A DNA stretch of 64,000 bases from CAVQBJ01 sp963819075. Its GTDB lineage: Bacteria; Actinomycetota; Thermoleophilia; Solirubrobacterales; Solirubrobacteraceae. Below, piece by piece: positions 26,602 through 36,016 of this stretch. Positions within the stretch are counted from its first letter, which is position 1, and every line of letters begins with the position of its first letter. The stretch lies in NCBI GenBank assembly GCA_963819075.1, contig CAWFUP010000004.1, positions 558,001 to 622,000 on the forward strand, in the 5' to 3' direction. Under the pieces are notes generated by a model. It was not told the DNA's origin. It did not search any database and saw only the letters and a program-made list of their open reading frames with translations. A program made the translations under genes and the position numbers.

Positions 26602-27981
26602 GTGAGCGCTCATTCACAGCGAGGCGAGGCAGCCGGAATCCCGGGCAGCGCGCTGCCGGGCCCGTGGCCCGTCGGCGAGTACGCCGAGGCGCTGCGGCGG
26701 CGACTGCGCGCCTTCGCCCGCGTTCAGGTCGTCGGTGAGCTCGTCAACCTGCGCGTCGCCCGGGCGCGCGTCTACTTCGAGCTGCGGGACGCCGACGGGG
26801 CGCTGCCGTGCTCGGCGTGGCGAGAGGAGTGGGAGCGCGCCCTTGCGCGCACCGGACCGCTCAGCGACGGCATGCAGATCGTGGTCGCCGGAGGCTGCGA
26901 TTACTACGCCGGCAGCGCGACCTCCTCGCCTGGCTTCTCGTTTGCGGTCACCGACGTGCGCGTGGCCGGAGAGGGCGACCTGCTGGCCCGCATCGAGCGC
27001 CTGCGGCGCACCCTCGCCGCGGAGGGCCTGCTCGAGCCCCAGAAGCGGCTGGCGCGCCCACTGCTGCCGCGCGCGATCGGCGTGGTCACGGCCGAGACGG
27101 GCAAGGCGCGCGACGACATCCGGGCCGGACTGGCACGCCGCGGTTGGCGGGGCCGCATCGTGTGGGCCTTCGCCGCGGTGCAGGACCGCCATGCGGCGCC
27201 GGCCATCACGCGCGCACTCGCGGACCTGGCCGCCGTTGGCGACGTGGACGTCGTGATCGTGGCCCGCGGCGGCGGATCGCTCGTCGACCTGCTGTGCTTC
27301 TGCGACGAGACGCTCTGCCGGACGGTCGCGCTGCTGCCGGTTCCGGTGATCGCCTCGGTAGGGCATCACACCGACCACACCGTGCTCGACGACGTGGCGG
27401 CCGTGACCTGCTCGACCCCGACGCACGCTGCCGAGGCGGCGGTACCGCTACACTGCGGCCAGGCGCGCGCCGCGCTCCTCCGCGACTCCGAGCGCTTCGC
27501 CGACCACGCGCGGCGCGCCGTGCTCGTGCGCGCGCGTCTGCTGCATCGCCAGGCGCGAGCACCGGAGGAGCACCTCGCGCGTGAGCGCCACCGCCTCGAC
27601 CAGTCGCTGCGCGAGCTGCGCGCGAGTGCCCGGCGGCGGATCGGCGGCGAGCGGATGGTCGGCGCCCGCCGCCTGCTGGTGCTCGGGCGCAAGTCCGAGC
27701 ACGCCGAACGCGAGCGGCGCCGCGCGCGTGCCCGCCAACCGGCGATCGCCGCTGAGCTCCGACGCGCCGGCGAGCTGCAGGCGCGCCGCCGCAGCCTCGA
27801 CCATCTCGCGCTCGCCCTCTCGGGGCATGACCCGCGGCGCAACCAGGAGCGCGGCTACGCGCTCGTCAAGGACACCGAGGGCGATCTCGTCACCAGCGCC
27901 GAGGCGGCCCGCGCCGCCGGACAGGTGCGGATCGGCTTCGCCGACGGCACCGTGAACGCGACGATCGACGAGCCGCGATGA
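26602..27981 (+). CDS. xseA: Exodeoxyribonuclease VII large subunit
   Basis: This 459-aa catalytic subunit degrades single-stranded DNA. It has an N-terminal OB fold (about 25-115), the catalytic domain with LPRAIGVVTAETGKARDDI and the ARGGGS loop, a HxxD-type VGHHTDHTVLDD segment, and a long Arg-rich coiled region before the conserved end (RGYALVKD). The start is GTG 26602. It overlaps xseB by 4 bp. Confidence 0.95.
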   Translation: MSAHSQRGEAAGIPGSALPGPWPVGEYAEALRRRLRAFARVQVVGELVNLRVARARVYFELRDADGALPCSAWREEWERALARTGPLSDGMQIVVAGGCDYYAGSATSSPGFSFAVTDVRVAGEGDLLARIERLRRTLAAEGLLEPQKRLARPLLPRAIGVVTAETGKARDDIRAGLARRGWRGRIVWAFAAVQDRHAAPAITRALADLAAVGDVDVVIVARGGGSLVDLLCFCDETLCRTVALLPVPVIASVGHHTDHTVLDDVAAVTCSTPTHAAEAAVPLHCGQARAALLRDSERFADHARRAVLVRARLLHRQARAPEEHLARERHRLDQSLRELRASARRRIGGERMVGARRLLVLGRKSEHAERERRRARARQPAIAAELRRAGELQARRRSLDHLALALSGHDPRRNQERGYALVKDTEGDLVTSAEAARAAGQVRIGFADGTVNATIDEPR

Positions 27982-28256
27982 GCGACGACCCGACACCCGC
28001 GGTGCCCGACACCCTCACCTACGAGGCGGCGAGCGCCCGCATCGAGGAGATCATCCGCCGCCTCGATTCGGGCGATGCCGGACTTCGCGAGACACTCGAG
28101 CTCGTTCGCGAGGGCCGCACCCTCGTCGAGTTCTGCGCCGGCGAGCTCGACGAGGTCGGGCGCGGCCTGCAGGAGCTGCGCCTCGACGAGCTCGTCGCGC
28201 GGCTGCAGGGCGAGGCGGCAGCGCTCGACGCCGCGAGCGACGAGTCGACGCCGTGA
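27978..28256 (+). CDS. xseB: Exodeoxyribonuclease VII small subunit
   Basis: This 92-aa helical hairpin protein carries the family pattern LTYEAASARIEEIIRRLDSGDAGLRETLELVREG. It joins several copies of itself to one XseA. It overlaps xseA upstream and the enolase-superfamily gene downstream, each by 4 bp. Confidence 0.95.
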   Translation: MSDDPTPAVPDTLTYEAASARIEEIIRRLDSGDAGLRETLELVREGRTLVEFCAGELDEVGRGLQELRLDELVARLQGEAAALDAASDESTP

Positions 28257-29353
28257 GTGAGGCCGCTGCCGCCGAGGCGCCCGGCCTGTGGTCACTCGTG
28301 GCCGACCTGCCGGTGCGTATCGAGCGCTACGAGCTCGAGGCGCTGAGCGAGTCGGTGTCGAGCGACTTCGAGCGCAAGTCGACCGTCATCCACCTGCACG
28401 GCAGCGGCGAGGAGGGCGTCGGCGAGGACGTCACCTACGACGCGGTCGACCACGAGATCCTCCAGGACGCCGGGCCGGTGCTCCCGCTCGCCGGCAGCTG
28501 GACGCTCGCCGGCTTCAGCGAGCGCGTCGGCGAGCTCGACACGTTCCCGGCCGCCCCGCAGCGCGAGGTGTCGCGGCGCTACCGCCGCTGGGCCTACGAG
28601 TCGGCGGCGCTCGACCTGGCGCTGCGCCAGCAGGGCCTCAGCCTGCACGCCCGGTTCGGATTGGCGCCGCGACCGGTGACGTTCGTCGTCTCGCTTCGCC
28701 TCGGCGAGCCGCCGAGCCTGGAGCCGGTCCGCCGGCGCCTGGCCGGGCACCCCGGCCTGCGCTTCAAGCTCGACGCGACGAGCTCGTGGGACGCCGAACT
28801 GATCGCGGCGCTCGTGCAGACCGGCGCCGTCGACTCGATCGACCTGAAGGGCCACTACACGGGCTCGATCGTCGATCAGGGCGCCGACGCCGACCTCTAC
28901 CGCCGGGTGGCCGCGTCGTTCCCACAGGCCTGGATCGAGGATCCGCTGCTCACCGAGGAGACCGACGCCGTCCTCGCCGCCGACCGCGCCCGCTTCGCAT
29001 GGGACGCTCCGATCCACTCGGTGGCCGAGATCGAGGCGCTCCCCTATCCGCCGGGCATGGTGAACATCAAGCCGTCGCGGCTCGGTGGGCTGCGCTCGCT
29101 GCTCGACGCCTACGACTACTGCAACCGCCGGGCGATCGGCATGTACGGCGGCGGTCAGTTCGAGATCGGCCCCGGTCGCGGACAGAACCAGTACCTCGCG
29201 TCGCTGTGGCATCCGGACGGACCGAACGACGTCGCCCCGAGCGGCTACAACCTGCCCGAGCCGCCGGCCGGGCCTCCCCGACAGCCCACTCCCGGTAGCG
29301 GCCGCGGTGACCGGGTTTCGCTGGGGGTAGCTGGCGGCAGCCTCGCGCGATGA
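28253..29353 (+). CDS. Enolase-superfamily (mandelate racemase/OSBS-like) protein
   Basis: This 366-aa protein shows the barrel pattern of the enolase superfamily: RFKLDATSSWD on the second strand, DSIDLKGHYTG, WIEDPLL and MVNIKPSRLGG, with a final MYGGGQFEIGPGRGQNQ loop. The usual KxK motif is not plain and some metal ligands are altered, so the reaction (racemase, lactonising or dehydratase type) is open. GTG start at 28253 overlaps the xseB stop by 4 bp, an odd partner for an exonuclease operon. Confidence 0.8.
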   Translation: MSEAAAAEAPGLWSLVADLPVRIERYELEALSESVSSDFERKSTVIHLHGSGEEGVGEDVTYDAVDHEILQDAGPVLPLAGSWTLAGFSERVGELDTFPAAPQREVSRRYRRWAYESAALDLALRQQGLSLHARFGLAPRPVTFVVSLRLGEPPSLEPVRRRLAGHPGLRFKLDATSSWDAELIAALVQTGAVDSIDLKGHYTGSIVDQGADADLYRRVAASFPQAWIEDPLLTEETDAVLAADRARFAWDAPIHSVAEIEALPYPPGMVNIKPSRLGGLRSLLDAYDYCNRRAIGMYGGGQFEIGPGRGQNQYLASLWHPDGPNDVAPSGYNLPEPPAGPPRQPTPGSGRGDRVSLGVAGGSLAR

Positions 29354-29545
29354 CGCGACCGTGACCGATAACTGCGGCATTCCGCGCAACTTTGCGCCCG
29401 AGCCCCGGTTTACGCGGGCATAGTGGGTAAGGTCGGGTTCGCGGATCGCCCCGATGCACCCGGGTCCGCTGGGCCTCCGGAACGCCGGAGCGCAATCGTG
29501 CTGGCCCCGGCTTCCGATCGGTCACTCGCTCGGAGTGCGGTCACA

Positions 29546-29550
29546 GGGAG
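29546..29550 (+). promoter_or_regulatory. Shine-Dalgarno GGGAG that decides a TTG start
   Basis: GGGAG lies 8 bases before TTG 29559 and sets that codon as the start of the secreted GH25-like protein, just before a typical signal peptide. Confidence 0.6.
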
Positions 29551-29558
29551 ATGTTGAA

Positions 29559-31247
29559 TTGCCGTTGCTCGCTCGTCTGAGGCACAAGCACGCGTTGGCC
29601 GCTCTCGCCGGCGTCTTCGCGATCCTCGCCGCGCCGAGCCACGCGATCGCGGCCAACGGGGGGACCGTCAGCCCGATCGACACGAGCCAGGCCGGCGGCG
29701 CGGCGCCGAGCGCGCCGGTGACCTCGCACACGAAGCCGAGCCCGAAGCCGAGCGCCGCCAGCGCGCCGCGGATCCTGCACGTCGTGTGCGTGCCGGCGGC
29801 GTCGTGCGGGGGCAACCCGCATCAGGTGACGAGCGGCGGACGGCTGGAGATCACCGGCACCGGGATCAGCGCCGGGATGGTCGTGGTGTTCCCCCGCCCG
29901 CGCGGGGCCCGCACGGCGCGAGCCCTGATCTCGAGCCTGCATCATTCCTCGCTCGGCCTCGTCGTCGCCGTCCCGCGCTCGGCGGCGACCGGCAAGATCT
30001 ACGTGGCGATCGGCGCGCGGCGCTCGAAGTCCTACGGCCCGATCTCGATCGTCGGCTACAAGCTGCATCCGCCCGCCCCGGTCGCCCCCAAGCCGGCGCC
30101 GACCGCGCCGGCCCCGCTGGCGCCGACCCAGCCGGTCGCCGGATCGCCGTTCTCCGGCCAGGGCATGTGGATCTGGTACGTCAGCCAGTCCGACGGCGGC
30201 AACCTCGCGAGTATCGTCGCGCAGGCCAAGGCCGCGGGGGTCACGACAGTGTTCATCAAGAGCTCCGACGGCTCGTCGAACTACTGGTCGCAGTTCAGTC
30301 CGACGCTCGTGCAGACCCTGCACGCGAACGGCCTGAAGGCGTGCGCATGGCAGTTCGTGTACGGCTCGTATCCGACCGCCGAGGCCGACCTCGGCGCCGA
30401 GGCGGTGGCCAACGGCGCCGACTGCCTCGTCATCGACGCCGAGTCGGCCTACGAGGGGCGCTACGCGTCGGCCCAGGCCTACATCGACGAGCTGCGGGCG
30501 AAGGTCGGCTCGAGCTATCCGCTCGGACTGGCCTCGTTCCCCTACGTCTACTACCACGAGTCGTTGCCCTACTCGGTGTTCCTGGGCCCCGGCGGCGCCC
30601 AATACAACGCTCCCCAGATGTACTGGAAGGACATCGGCACCTCGGTCGACACGGTGTACGCCAACACGTGGATCTCCAACCGCGTCTACGGGCGACCGAT
30701 CTTCCCGCTCGGCCAGACCTACTCCAATCCGTCCCCGAGCGATATCCTGCGCTTCCGCGAGGAGGCCGTCGACTACGGCGCGAGCGGGTGGTCGTTCTGG
30801 GATTGGCAGGAGACGCCCACCAGCATCTGGGCCGCGCTCGCCTCCCCGCTGGCGCCGCTCACCAGCGTGACGCCGAACGCGACCTGGCCCTCGCTCGCGA
30901 ACGGCAGCCGGGGCGACCAGGTCCTGTGGATGCAGGAGCACCTCGCCGCCGCGATCCCGAGCCAGGCCACGAGCGGCATCTTCGATGCCGCGACCGCGGC
31001 CAACCTCGCGAGCTTCCAGACGAGTCACGGCCTGCCGGCCACGGGGACGACGACGGCGGCGACCTGGGGGGCCCTGCTCACCCTGACGCCGGTCACCGTC
31101 AACTGGACGGGGACGACGCCGAGCAGCAGCGGGTCGGGCTCGACGACGACGAGCCCGCCGCCGGCCGTGACGACGACGACCACGACCGCCACCGCATCCT
31201 CCATGTCGACGTCGTCGATCACGACGGTCGGCGCCTCCGGCGCGTAG
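29559..31247 (+). CDS. Secreted protein: TIG-like, glycosidase-like TIM-barrel and peptidoglycan-binding domains
   Basis: From TTG 29559 this is 562 aa. It has a signal peptide (cleavage near SHAIAA), a beta-sandwich resembling an IPT/TIG domain (about 70-165), a Pro-rich linker, and a glycoside-hydrolase-like barrel (about 200-420, GMWIWYVSQSDGG to YGASGWSFWDWQE, with the DAESAYEG acid patch). A peptidoglycan-binding domain 1 follows (about 430-500, GDQVLWMQEHL), then a Thr/Ser-rich tail. The whole suggests a cell-wall-bound lysozyme-like enzyme; activity is inferred. Confidence 0.8.
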   Translation: MPLLARLRHKHALAALAGVFAILAAPSHAIAANGGTVSPIDTSQAGGAAPSAPVTSHTKPSPKPSAASAPRILHVVCVPAASCGGNPHQVTSGGRLEITGTGISAGMVVVFPRPRGARTARALISSLHHSSLGLVVAVPRSAATGKIYVAIGARRSKSYGPISIVGYKLHPPAPVAPKPAPTAPAPLAPTQPVAGSPFSGQGMWIWYVSQSDGGNLASIVAQAKAAGVTTVFIKSSDGSSNYWSQFSPTLVQTLHANGLKACAWQFVYGSYPTAEADLGAEAVANGADCLVIDAESAYEGRYASAQAYIDELRAKVGSSYPLGLASFPYVYYHESLPYSVFLGPGGAQYNAPQMYWKDIGTSVDTVYANTWISNRVYGRPIFPLGQTYSNPSPSDILRFREEAVDYGASGWSFWDWQETPTSIWAALASPLAPLTSVTPNATWPSLANGSRGDQVLWMQEHLAAAIPSQATSGIFDAATAANLASFQTSHGLPATGTTTAATWGALLTLTPVTVNWTGTTPSSSGSGSTTTSPPPAVTTTTTTATASSMSTSSITTVGASGA

Positions 31248-31344
31248 CCGGCTGACCGCTCGAGCCGGCGCCGAGGGCGCGGCCGCGGAGCGCGCGACGG
31301 CGACAACCCGTACTCTTCCGGACCGTCGCGCTGTAACGAACGCC

Positions 31345-32193
31345 ATGTCCACAACGCCACAGACCACCAGCGAAGAGCACGTCGATACCCCGGCGGCGAT
31401 GCCCGAGACGCTCGCGATCGCCGGCAGCGGCGCCATCGCGTGCGGCCTCGCCGCCACCGCGGCCCGCCACGGCGAGGTCATGTTGCTCGCCCGTTCGGCC
31501 GATTCGGCGCAGCGCGCGCGAGCGTCCGTCGAGAAGATCTCCGGTCGCCTCAGCGGCGAGGTCAACGCGGCGAACGTGAAGATCGTCACCGATCCGGGCG
31601 AGCTCGGACACGTCTCCTACGTCGTGGAGGCCGTCATCGAGAACCACGGCGTGAAGGCCGACCTCCTGGCCACGCTCAACCACGAGCTGTCGCCGGAGGC
31701 CGTGCTGGCCACCACGACGTCGTCGTTGTCGATCGAGAAGCTCGCCGCGGCCAGCGAGCGACCCGAGCGCTTCGTCGGCCTGCACGTCTTCAACCCCGTG
31801 CCCCGCATGAAGCTCGTCGAGCTCGTCTACCCGACGACGGCGCTCGACGAGACGAAGGCGCGCTCGGTGGCGCTCTGCGAGGCGCTCGGCAAGACGCCGG
31901 TCGAGGTTCCCGACATCCCCGGCTTCGTCGTGAACCGCCTCCTGTTCCCGTTCCTGTTCAGCGCAGTGCGCCTGCTCGAGGAGACCGGCATGCGCCCGGA
32001 GGACATCGATACGTGCATGACACTTGGCGCGGGCCACCCGATGGGCCCGCTCGCGCTGCTCGATCTCGTCGGCCTCGACGTCGCCGAGGCGATCGGCGAG
32101 ACGATCGGCGAACCGGTTCCCGAGCGCGTCTACGAGCTGATCGGCGACGGCGCGCTCGGGCGCAAGACCGGCCGCGGCTTCCACCAGTACTGA
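31345..32193 (+). CDS. 3-hydroxyacyl-CoA (3-hydroxybutyryl-CoA) dehydrogenase
   Basis: This 282-aa NAD-dependent dehydrogenase of fatty-acid or butyrate metabolism has an N-terminal Rossmann motif GSGAIACG (variant of GxGxxG) and the catalytic LHVFNPVPRMKLVE segment with the active His. The C-terminal domain carries the substrate helix PGFVVNRLLFP and the GHPMGPLALLDLVGLD motif. It stands alone between two genes of other pathways, followed by a strong terminator. Confidence 0.93.
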   Translation: MSTTPQTTSEEHVDTPAAMPETLAIAGSGAIACGLAATAARHGEVMLLARSADSAQRARASVEKISGRLSGEVNAANVKIVTDPGELGHVSYVVEAVIENHGVKADLLATLNHELSPEAVLATTTSSLSIEKLAAASERPERFVGLHVFNPVPRMKLVELVYPTTALDETKARSVALCEALGKTPVEVPDIPGFVVNRLLFPFLFSAVRLLEETGMRPEDIDTCMTLGAGHPMGPLALLDLVGLDVAEAIGETIGEPVPERVYELIGDGALGRKTGRGFHQY

Positions 32194-32284
32194 CGAGTTT
32201 TAGCTCCGGGTCGGCTGGGGTTTAGCGACCGTTGAGGCGCGACCTGGATACTGCTGCGCAGCACACCCGCCTCCTCCAGTGCTA

Positions 32285-32319
32285 GCGTCCGGTCCGCCTC
32301 CCCCCGGCGGGCCGGACGC
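32285..32319. terminator. Strong bidirectional terminator hairpin
   Basis: GCGTCCGGTCCGCC (32285-32298) pairs with GGCGGGCCGGACGC (32306-32319) through 14 bp including one G-U, with a 7-nt C-rich loop and GTTTAAC after it. It lies between two convergent genes. Confidence 0.8.
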
Positions 32320-32340
32320 GTTTAACGGCCCGGTGGCCGG

Positions 32341-33675
32341 TCAGGGCTCGGAGCGCTCGGTTGGCTCGGAGTCTCCGCTCGCCACCTGTGCGCGCTCGCG
32401 GATGCGCACCGCCTCGATGCGATTCTCGCGCACCGATTCCACGCGGATCGTGTGACCGTCGGCCCGGATCGTGTCGCCGCGACGCGGGAGGCGGCCGAGC
32501 TGGGCGAACACGAAGCCGCCGACCGAGTTGTAGGCATCGCTGTCGACCGGCAGGTGCAAGCCGTAGTCGGCGAGATCGGTCACCGCGACGTGGCCGCGCA
32601 CGAACCAGTCGCCATTGGCGAGCTTGCGAACCTCGCCCGCGGTCGGATCGGTCTCGTCGCTGATCTCCCCCACGACCTCCTCGATGATGTCCTCGACCGT
32701 CACGATCCCGGCCACGCGTCCGTACTCGTCGACGACGACCGACATCGAGCTGCGGGTGCGCTGCAGGTCGGCGAGCAGATCGTCGAGCGGCTTCGTCTCA
32801 GGGACGATCGGCGCGTCGCGCACCTCCGATTCGATCGACGCGTGTGGACCCTCGCTCATGAGCAGCCGCGCGAGCGAGTTGGAGTGCACGATCCCGCGCA
32901 CGCGATCGCGGTTCTCGTCCTCGGTCACGACAAGGCGCGTGTGACCACTGGAGATGCAGCGGCGCAGCGCCGTCTCGACGTCTTCGGAGGTGTCGACGGT
33001 CACGACGGCCGGGATCGGGGTCATCACCTGTCGCGCCTCCTGCTCGTGCAGGTGAAAGACGCCCCGCAGCATGCCGGCCTCGCCCTGGTCGAGCTGGCCC
33101 CCGGCGTAGGACTCGGCGATGAGCCGCTTCAGCTCGTCCGGCGTGCCGCCCTCGGACTCGCTCGCCGGGTCGACCCCGAGCAGCCGCAGGATGCGGTTGG
33201 CCACTGCGGTCACGAAGGCGATGAACGGGCGAAACAGCGTGCGGAAGGCGCCGAGCGGGCGCGCGATCCGCATCGCGACGGCCTCGGCGCGATGCACGGC
33301 ATAGAACTTGGGGACCATCTCGCCGGCGATCAGCTGCGCGAAGGTGATGAGCAGGTAGGCGACGATCACCGCCACGACCACCGCGACACCACTGCCGAGC
33401 GCGCCACCGAGCCATCCCTTCAGCACCCGCGCGAGCGCTGGCGCGCCGAGCGCGCCCACGCCGATCGAGGTCATCGTCACGCCGAGCTGGACGGCCGAGA
33501 TGTACTCGTTGATGTGGTCGAGCTGCCCGAGCGCGAGCGCGGCCCCGCGGCGGCCCTCGTCGCGTTCGACCTCCAGGCGCGCGCGCCGCGACCGGACGAG
33601 CGCGTACTCGGCGATCACGAAGAACGCGTTGATCGCGATCAGGACCGCGGTCGCGACGAGCTCGAGTCCGTTCAC
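32341..33675 (-). CDS. CNNM/CorC-HlyC family membrane transporter-like protein
   Basis: This 444-aa protein has a DUF21/CNNM N-terminal domain with four hydrophobic stretches (residues 1-180, NAFFVIAEYALVRSRRARLE), a paired CBS domain (about 210-330, VMTPIPAVVTVD and DEYGRVAGIVTVEDIIEEVVGEI), and a C-terminal CorC_HlyC domain. Such proteins take part in Mg2+/Co2+ handling. ATG start at 33675. Confidence 0.92.
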   Translation of the reverse strand: MNGLELVATAVLIAINAFFVIAEYALVRSRRARLEVERDEGRRGAALALGQLDHINEYISAVQLGVTMTSIGVGALGAPALARVLKGWLGGALGSGVAVVVAVIVAYLLITFAQLIAGEMVPKFYAVHRAEAVAMRIARPLGAFRTLFRPFIAFVTAVANRILRLLGVDPASESEGGTPDELKRLIAESYAGGQLDQGEAGMLRGVFHLHEQEARQVMTPIPAVVTVDTSEDVETALRRCISSGHTRLVVTEDENRDRVRGIVHSNSLARLLMSEGPHASIESEVRDAPIVPETKPLDDLLADLQRTRSSMSVVVDEYGRVAGIVTVEDIIEEVVGEISDETDPTAGEVRKLANGDWFVRGHVAVTDLADYGLHLPVDSDAYNSVGGFVFAQLGRLPRRGDTIRADGHTIRVESVRENRIEAVRIRERAQVASGDSEPTERSEP

Positions 33676-33859
33676 GGCTGAAGCCCCGCGTCGCGATCGA
33701 CCACAGGCGATGACGCGGACGAGCGGCGCTTGAGCGCTGAAGCGAGGCCCGCGGAGCGCAGGGCCAAGCTACTTCGAGGGGGGTCGTCGTCGTTCATCAA
33801 GGCCGACGGGCAAACGGTAGCAGGCGTCACCACGGACGATCCTCGCCTCTCGGGGCCGG

Positions 33860-34138
33860 TCAACGCAGGGCGTCGATGCGCCGCGCCAGTGCGAAGTCGG
33901 CGGCGGTCAGGCCGCCTTGCGAGTGGGTGCTGAGCGTTAGACGAACCTTTTTCCAGGCATGCACGAGGATGTCCGGGTGGTGGTTGGCCTCCTCGGCCAG
34001 CTCGGCCACCGCGTTGGCGAACCGCATCGCATCGGCGAAGTCGCGCAGCGTCCACTCGCGCGTGATGGCGTCGCCCTCGCGTTCCCACTCCAAGCCGGCG
34101 AGTCCGGCCTCGATCTCCCCTTCATCGAGCAGAGCCAT
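33860..34138 (-). CDS. 4a-hydroxytetrahydrobiopterin dehydratase (pterin-4a-carbinolamine dehydratase)
   Basis: This 92-aa enzyme recycles or handles pterin carbinolamine. The family signature EANHHPDI, then W..V...L.TH and GGLTAADFALARRID, is complete. I start at ATG 34138; the frame stays open upstream into the divergent gene but without conserved sequence. It is divergent from the BtuF-like gene with 18 bp between the starts. Confidence 0.92.
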   Translation of the reverse strand: MALLDEGEIEAGLAGLEWEREGDAITREWTLRDFADAMRFANAVAELAEEANHHPDILVHAWKKVRLTLSTHSQGGLTAADFALARRIDALR

Positions 34139-34156
34139 CTGCCCTACAGTCTGGCC

Positions 34157-35062
34157 ATGCGCATCGTCAGCCTCGTTCCCCATGCGACCGAGCTGCTGTT
34201 CGCGCTCGGGCTCGGCAGCGAGGTTATCGCGGTCACGCACGAGTGCGACTTTCCCCCCGAGGCACGGGAGCTGCCCACGGTGACGCGCGACGCCCTGCCC
34301 GCGGGACTATCGACCGCCGAGATCGATGCCGCGGTGCGCGAGCGCACCGCGCGGGGCGAGGCCATCTACGAGCTCGACCGTGAGCTGCTGAGCGAGCTGC
34401 GCCCCGACCTCATCGTCACCCAGGCGCTGTGCCCGGTGTGCGCGGTCTCGTATGACGAGGTCGCCGAGCTGGCCGAGGAGATGCCCTCGCAGCCCCACGT
34501 GATCGCGCTCGATCCGAAGACGCTGGGCGAGGCGCTCGGCGACGTCCGCACGATCGCCCAGGCCACCGAGCGCCGCGACCGCGGCGTCGAGCTCGTCCAG
34601 GACGCGGCGGCGCGGATCGATCGCGTGCGCCTGGCCGTGCGCGCGCAGCCCCGGGTGCGCGTGGCCGCGCTCGAGTGGCTCGATCCCGTCTACGTCGCCG
34701 GCCACTGGACGCCGCAGCTCATCGAGCTCGCCGGCGGCGAAGATGTGCTCGGCTTCCCGGCCGAGCCGTCGGAGCGCATGAGCTATGAGGCAGTGGCCGC
34801 CGCCGAGCCGGAGATCGTCGTTGTCATGCCGTGCGGATTTGGCGCGCGGCGCGCGTACGACGAGGCACTCGCCCACGCCGACCAGCTCACCACGATCGGT
34901 GCCCGGCGCGTCGTGGCCGTCGACGCCTCGTCGTACTTCTCGCGCCCCGGGCCGCGGCTCATCGACGGGCTCGAGCTGCTCGCGCACATCCTGCACCCGC
35001 AGCGCATTCCCGAGATCGAGGCCGAGGCGCTCGAGGTCGAGCTCGCGCCGGCGCGATTCTGA
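34157..35062 (+). CDS. BtuF-like cobalamin/iron-chelate-binding fold protein without signal peptide
   Basis: This 301-aa protein has the bilobed substrate-binding fold: RIVSLVPHATELLFALGLGSEVIAVTHECDFPP at the start and VYVAGHWTPQLIELAGGEDV in the second lobe. The start RIVSLVPH directly follows the ATG, so there is no signal peptide or lipobox and it should be cytoplasmic. The tract TQALCPVCAVSYDEV contains a Cys pair typical of the cobalamin-binding subgroup. No ABC transporter genes are adjacent. Confidence 0.87.
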   Translation: MRIVSLVPHATELLFALGLGSEVIAVTHECDFPPEARELPTVTRDALPAGLSTAEIDAAVRERTARGEAIYELDRELLSELRPDLIVTQALCPVCAVSYDEVAELAEEMPSQPHVIALDPKTLGEALGDVRTIAQATERRDRGVELVQDAAARIDRVRLAVRAQPRVRVAALEWLDPVYVAGHWTPQLIELAGGEDVLGFPAEPSERMSYEAVAAAEPEIVVVMPCGFGARRAYDEALAHADQLTTIGARRVVAVDASSYFSRPGPRLIDGLELLAHILHPQRIPEIEAEALEVELAPARF

Positions 35063-35071
35063 GGCGACGGC

Positions 35072-35950
35072 CTACTGCCCCGGCGGGCCGATGACGATCT
35101 GCGGCTGCGGCGCGGCGACGGTGAGCTCGCTCGCCTTCGACGTGGCGACGCAGCCTGCGAACGACGCCACGCCGATGACGGCGCACAGGCCGAACGCGAG
35201 CGCCTGCGAGTGGTAGCGGTCACCGGCCCGCAGCGCGAAGCCGACCAGCGCGCCGCCGATGAGGCCGCCGATGTGCCCTCCGATCGAGATGTTCGCGAGG
35301 CTGAAGCTGAGCGCGATGTTGATCACGATCAGCCCGACGAGCCAGTTCTGCACGTGCTGGATGCGCCGCGCGCGCGCCTCGACGAGGGCGGCGCCCATGA
35401 GGCCGAAGATGGCGCCGGACGCGCCGACGGTCGGAGTGTGCGGCGTGACGAGCAGCGCACCGAAGGAGCCGGCCAGCAGCGCGACGGCGTAGACGACGCC
35501 GAACCGTAGCGAGCCGATCGCCGGCTCGAGCATCTGCCCGAGCAGGTAGAGGATGTACATGTTGAGCGCGATGTGCAGGAAGTTCTCGTGCAGGAATGCG
35601 CCGGTGACGATCCGCCACCACTGACCTTCGGCGACGCCCTGTCCGGGGAGGAGCGGATTGCTGCCGAGCAGTGCGCCCTTCTGGTACACGGTCGTGCCCG
35701 CCCCGTTGCTGCTGAGCGTGAATTGGCCCTCGGTCAGGAACGCGATCACGTTGATGGCGATGAGCGCCTCGGTGACGCGAATGCGCGAGCCCAGGTTGCG
35801 CATCGTCACCACCTTCGTGCGCTGTCTGGCGCACTCGGGACACCGCATGCCGACGTTCGTCGACGTCATGCAGTCGGGGCAGATCGGCCGGCCGCAGTTT
35901 GAGCACGAGACGCCGGTCTCGCGCGTGGGGTGCCGGTAACAGGTCTGCAT
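35072..35950 (-). CDS. Rhomboid-family intramembrane serine protease with N-terminal B-box zinc finger
   Basis: This 292-aa protease has a B-box-like zinc finger (residues 1-45: CYRHP, then CSNCGRPICPDCM, CPECA) before six membrane segments. Catalytic Ser is S178 in GASGAIFG and the His is H226 in GHIGGLIGG. It cuts membrane proteins within the bilayer; the substrate is unknown. The zinc finger plus rhomboid layout is common in actinobacteria. Confidence 0.93.
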   Translation of the reverse strand: MQTCYRHPTRETGVSCSNCGRPICPDCMTSTNVGMRCPECARQRTKVVTMRNLGSRIRVTEALIAINVIAFLTEGQFTLSSNGAGTTVYQKGALLGSNPLLPGQGVAEGQWWRIVTGAFLHENFLHIALNMYILYLLGQMLEPAIGSLRFGVVYAVALLAGSFGALLVTPHTPTVGASGAIFGLMGAALVEARARRIQHVQNWLVGLIVINIALSFSLANISIGGHIGGLIGGALVGFALRAGDRYHSQALAFGLCAVIGVASFAGCVATSKASELTVAAPQPQIVIGPPGQ

Positions 35951-36016
35951 GGCCCTGGGTCAGACGCTATCAGGGCCCCCCGCCGGCGCCGGCTCGCGGC
36001 TCCGGGCTCGAGCGGC

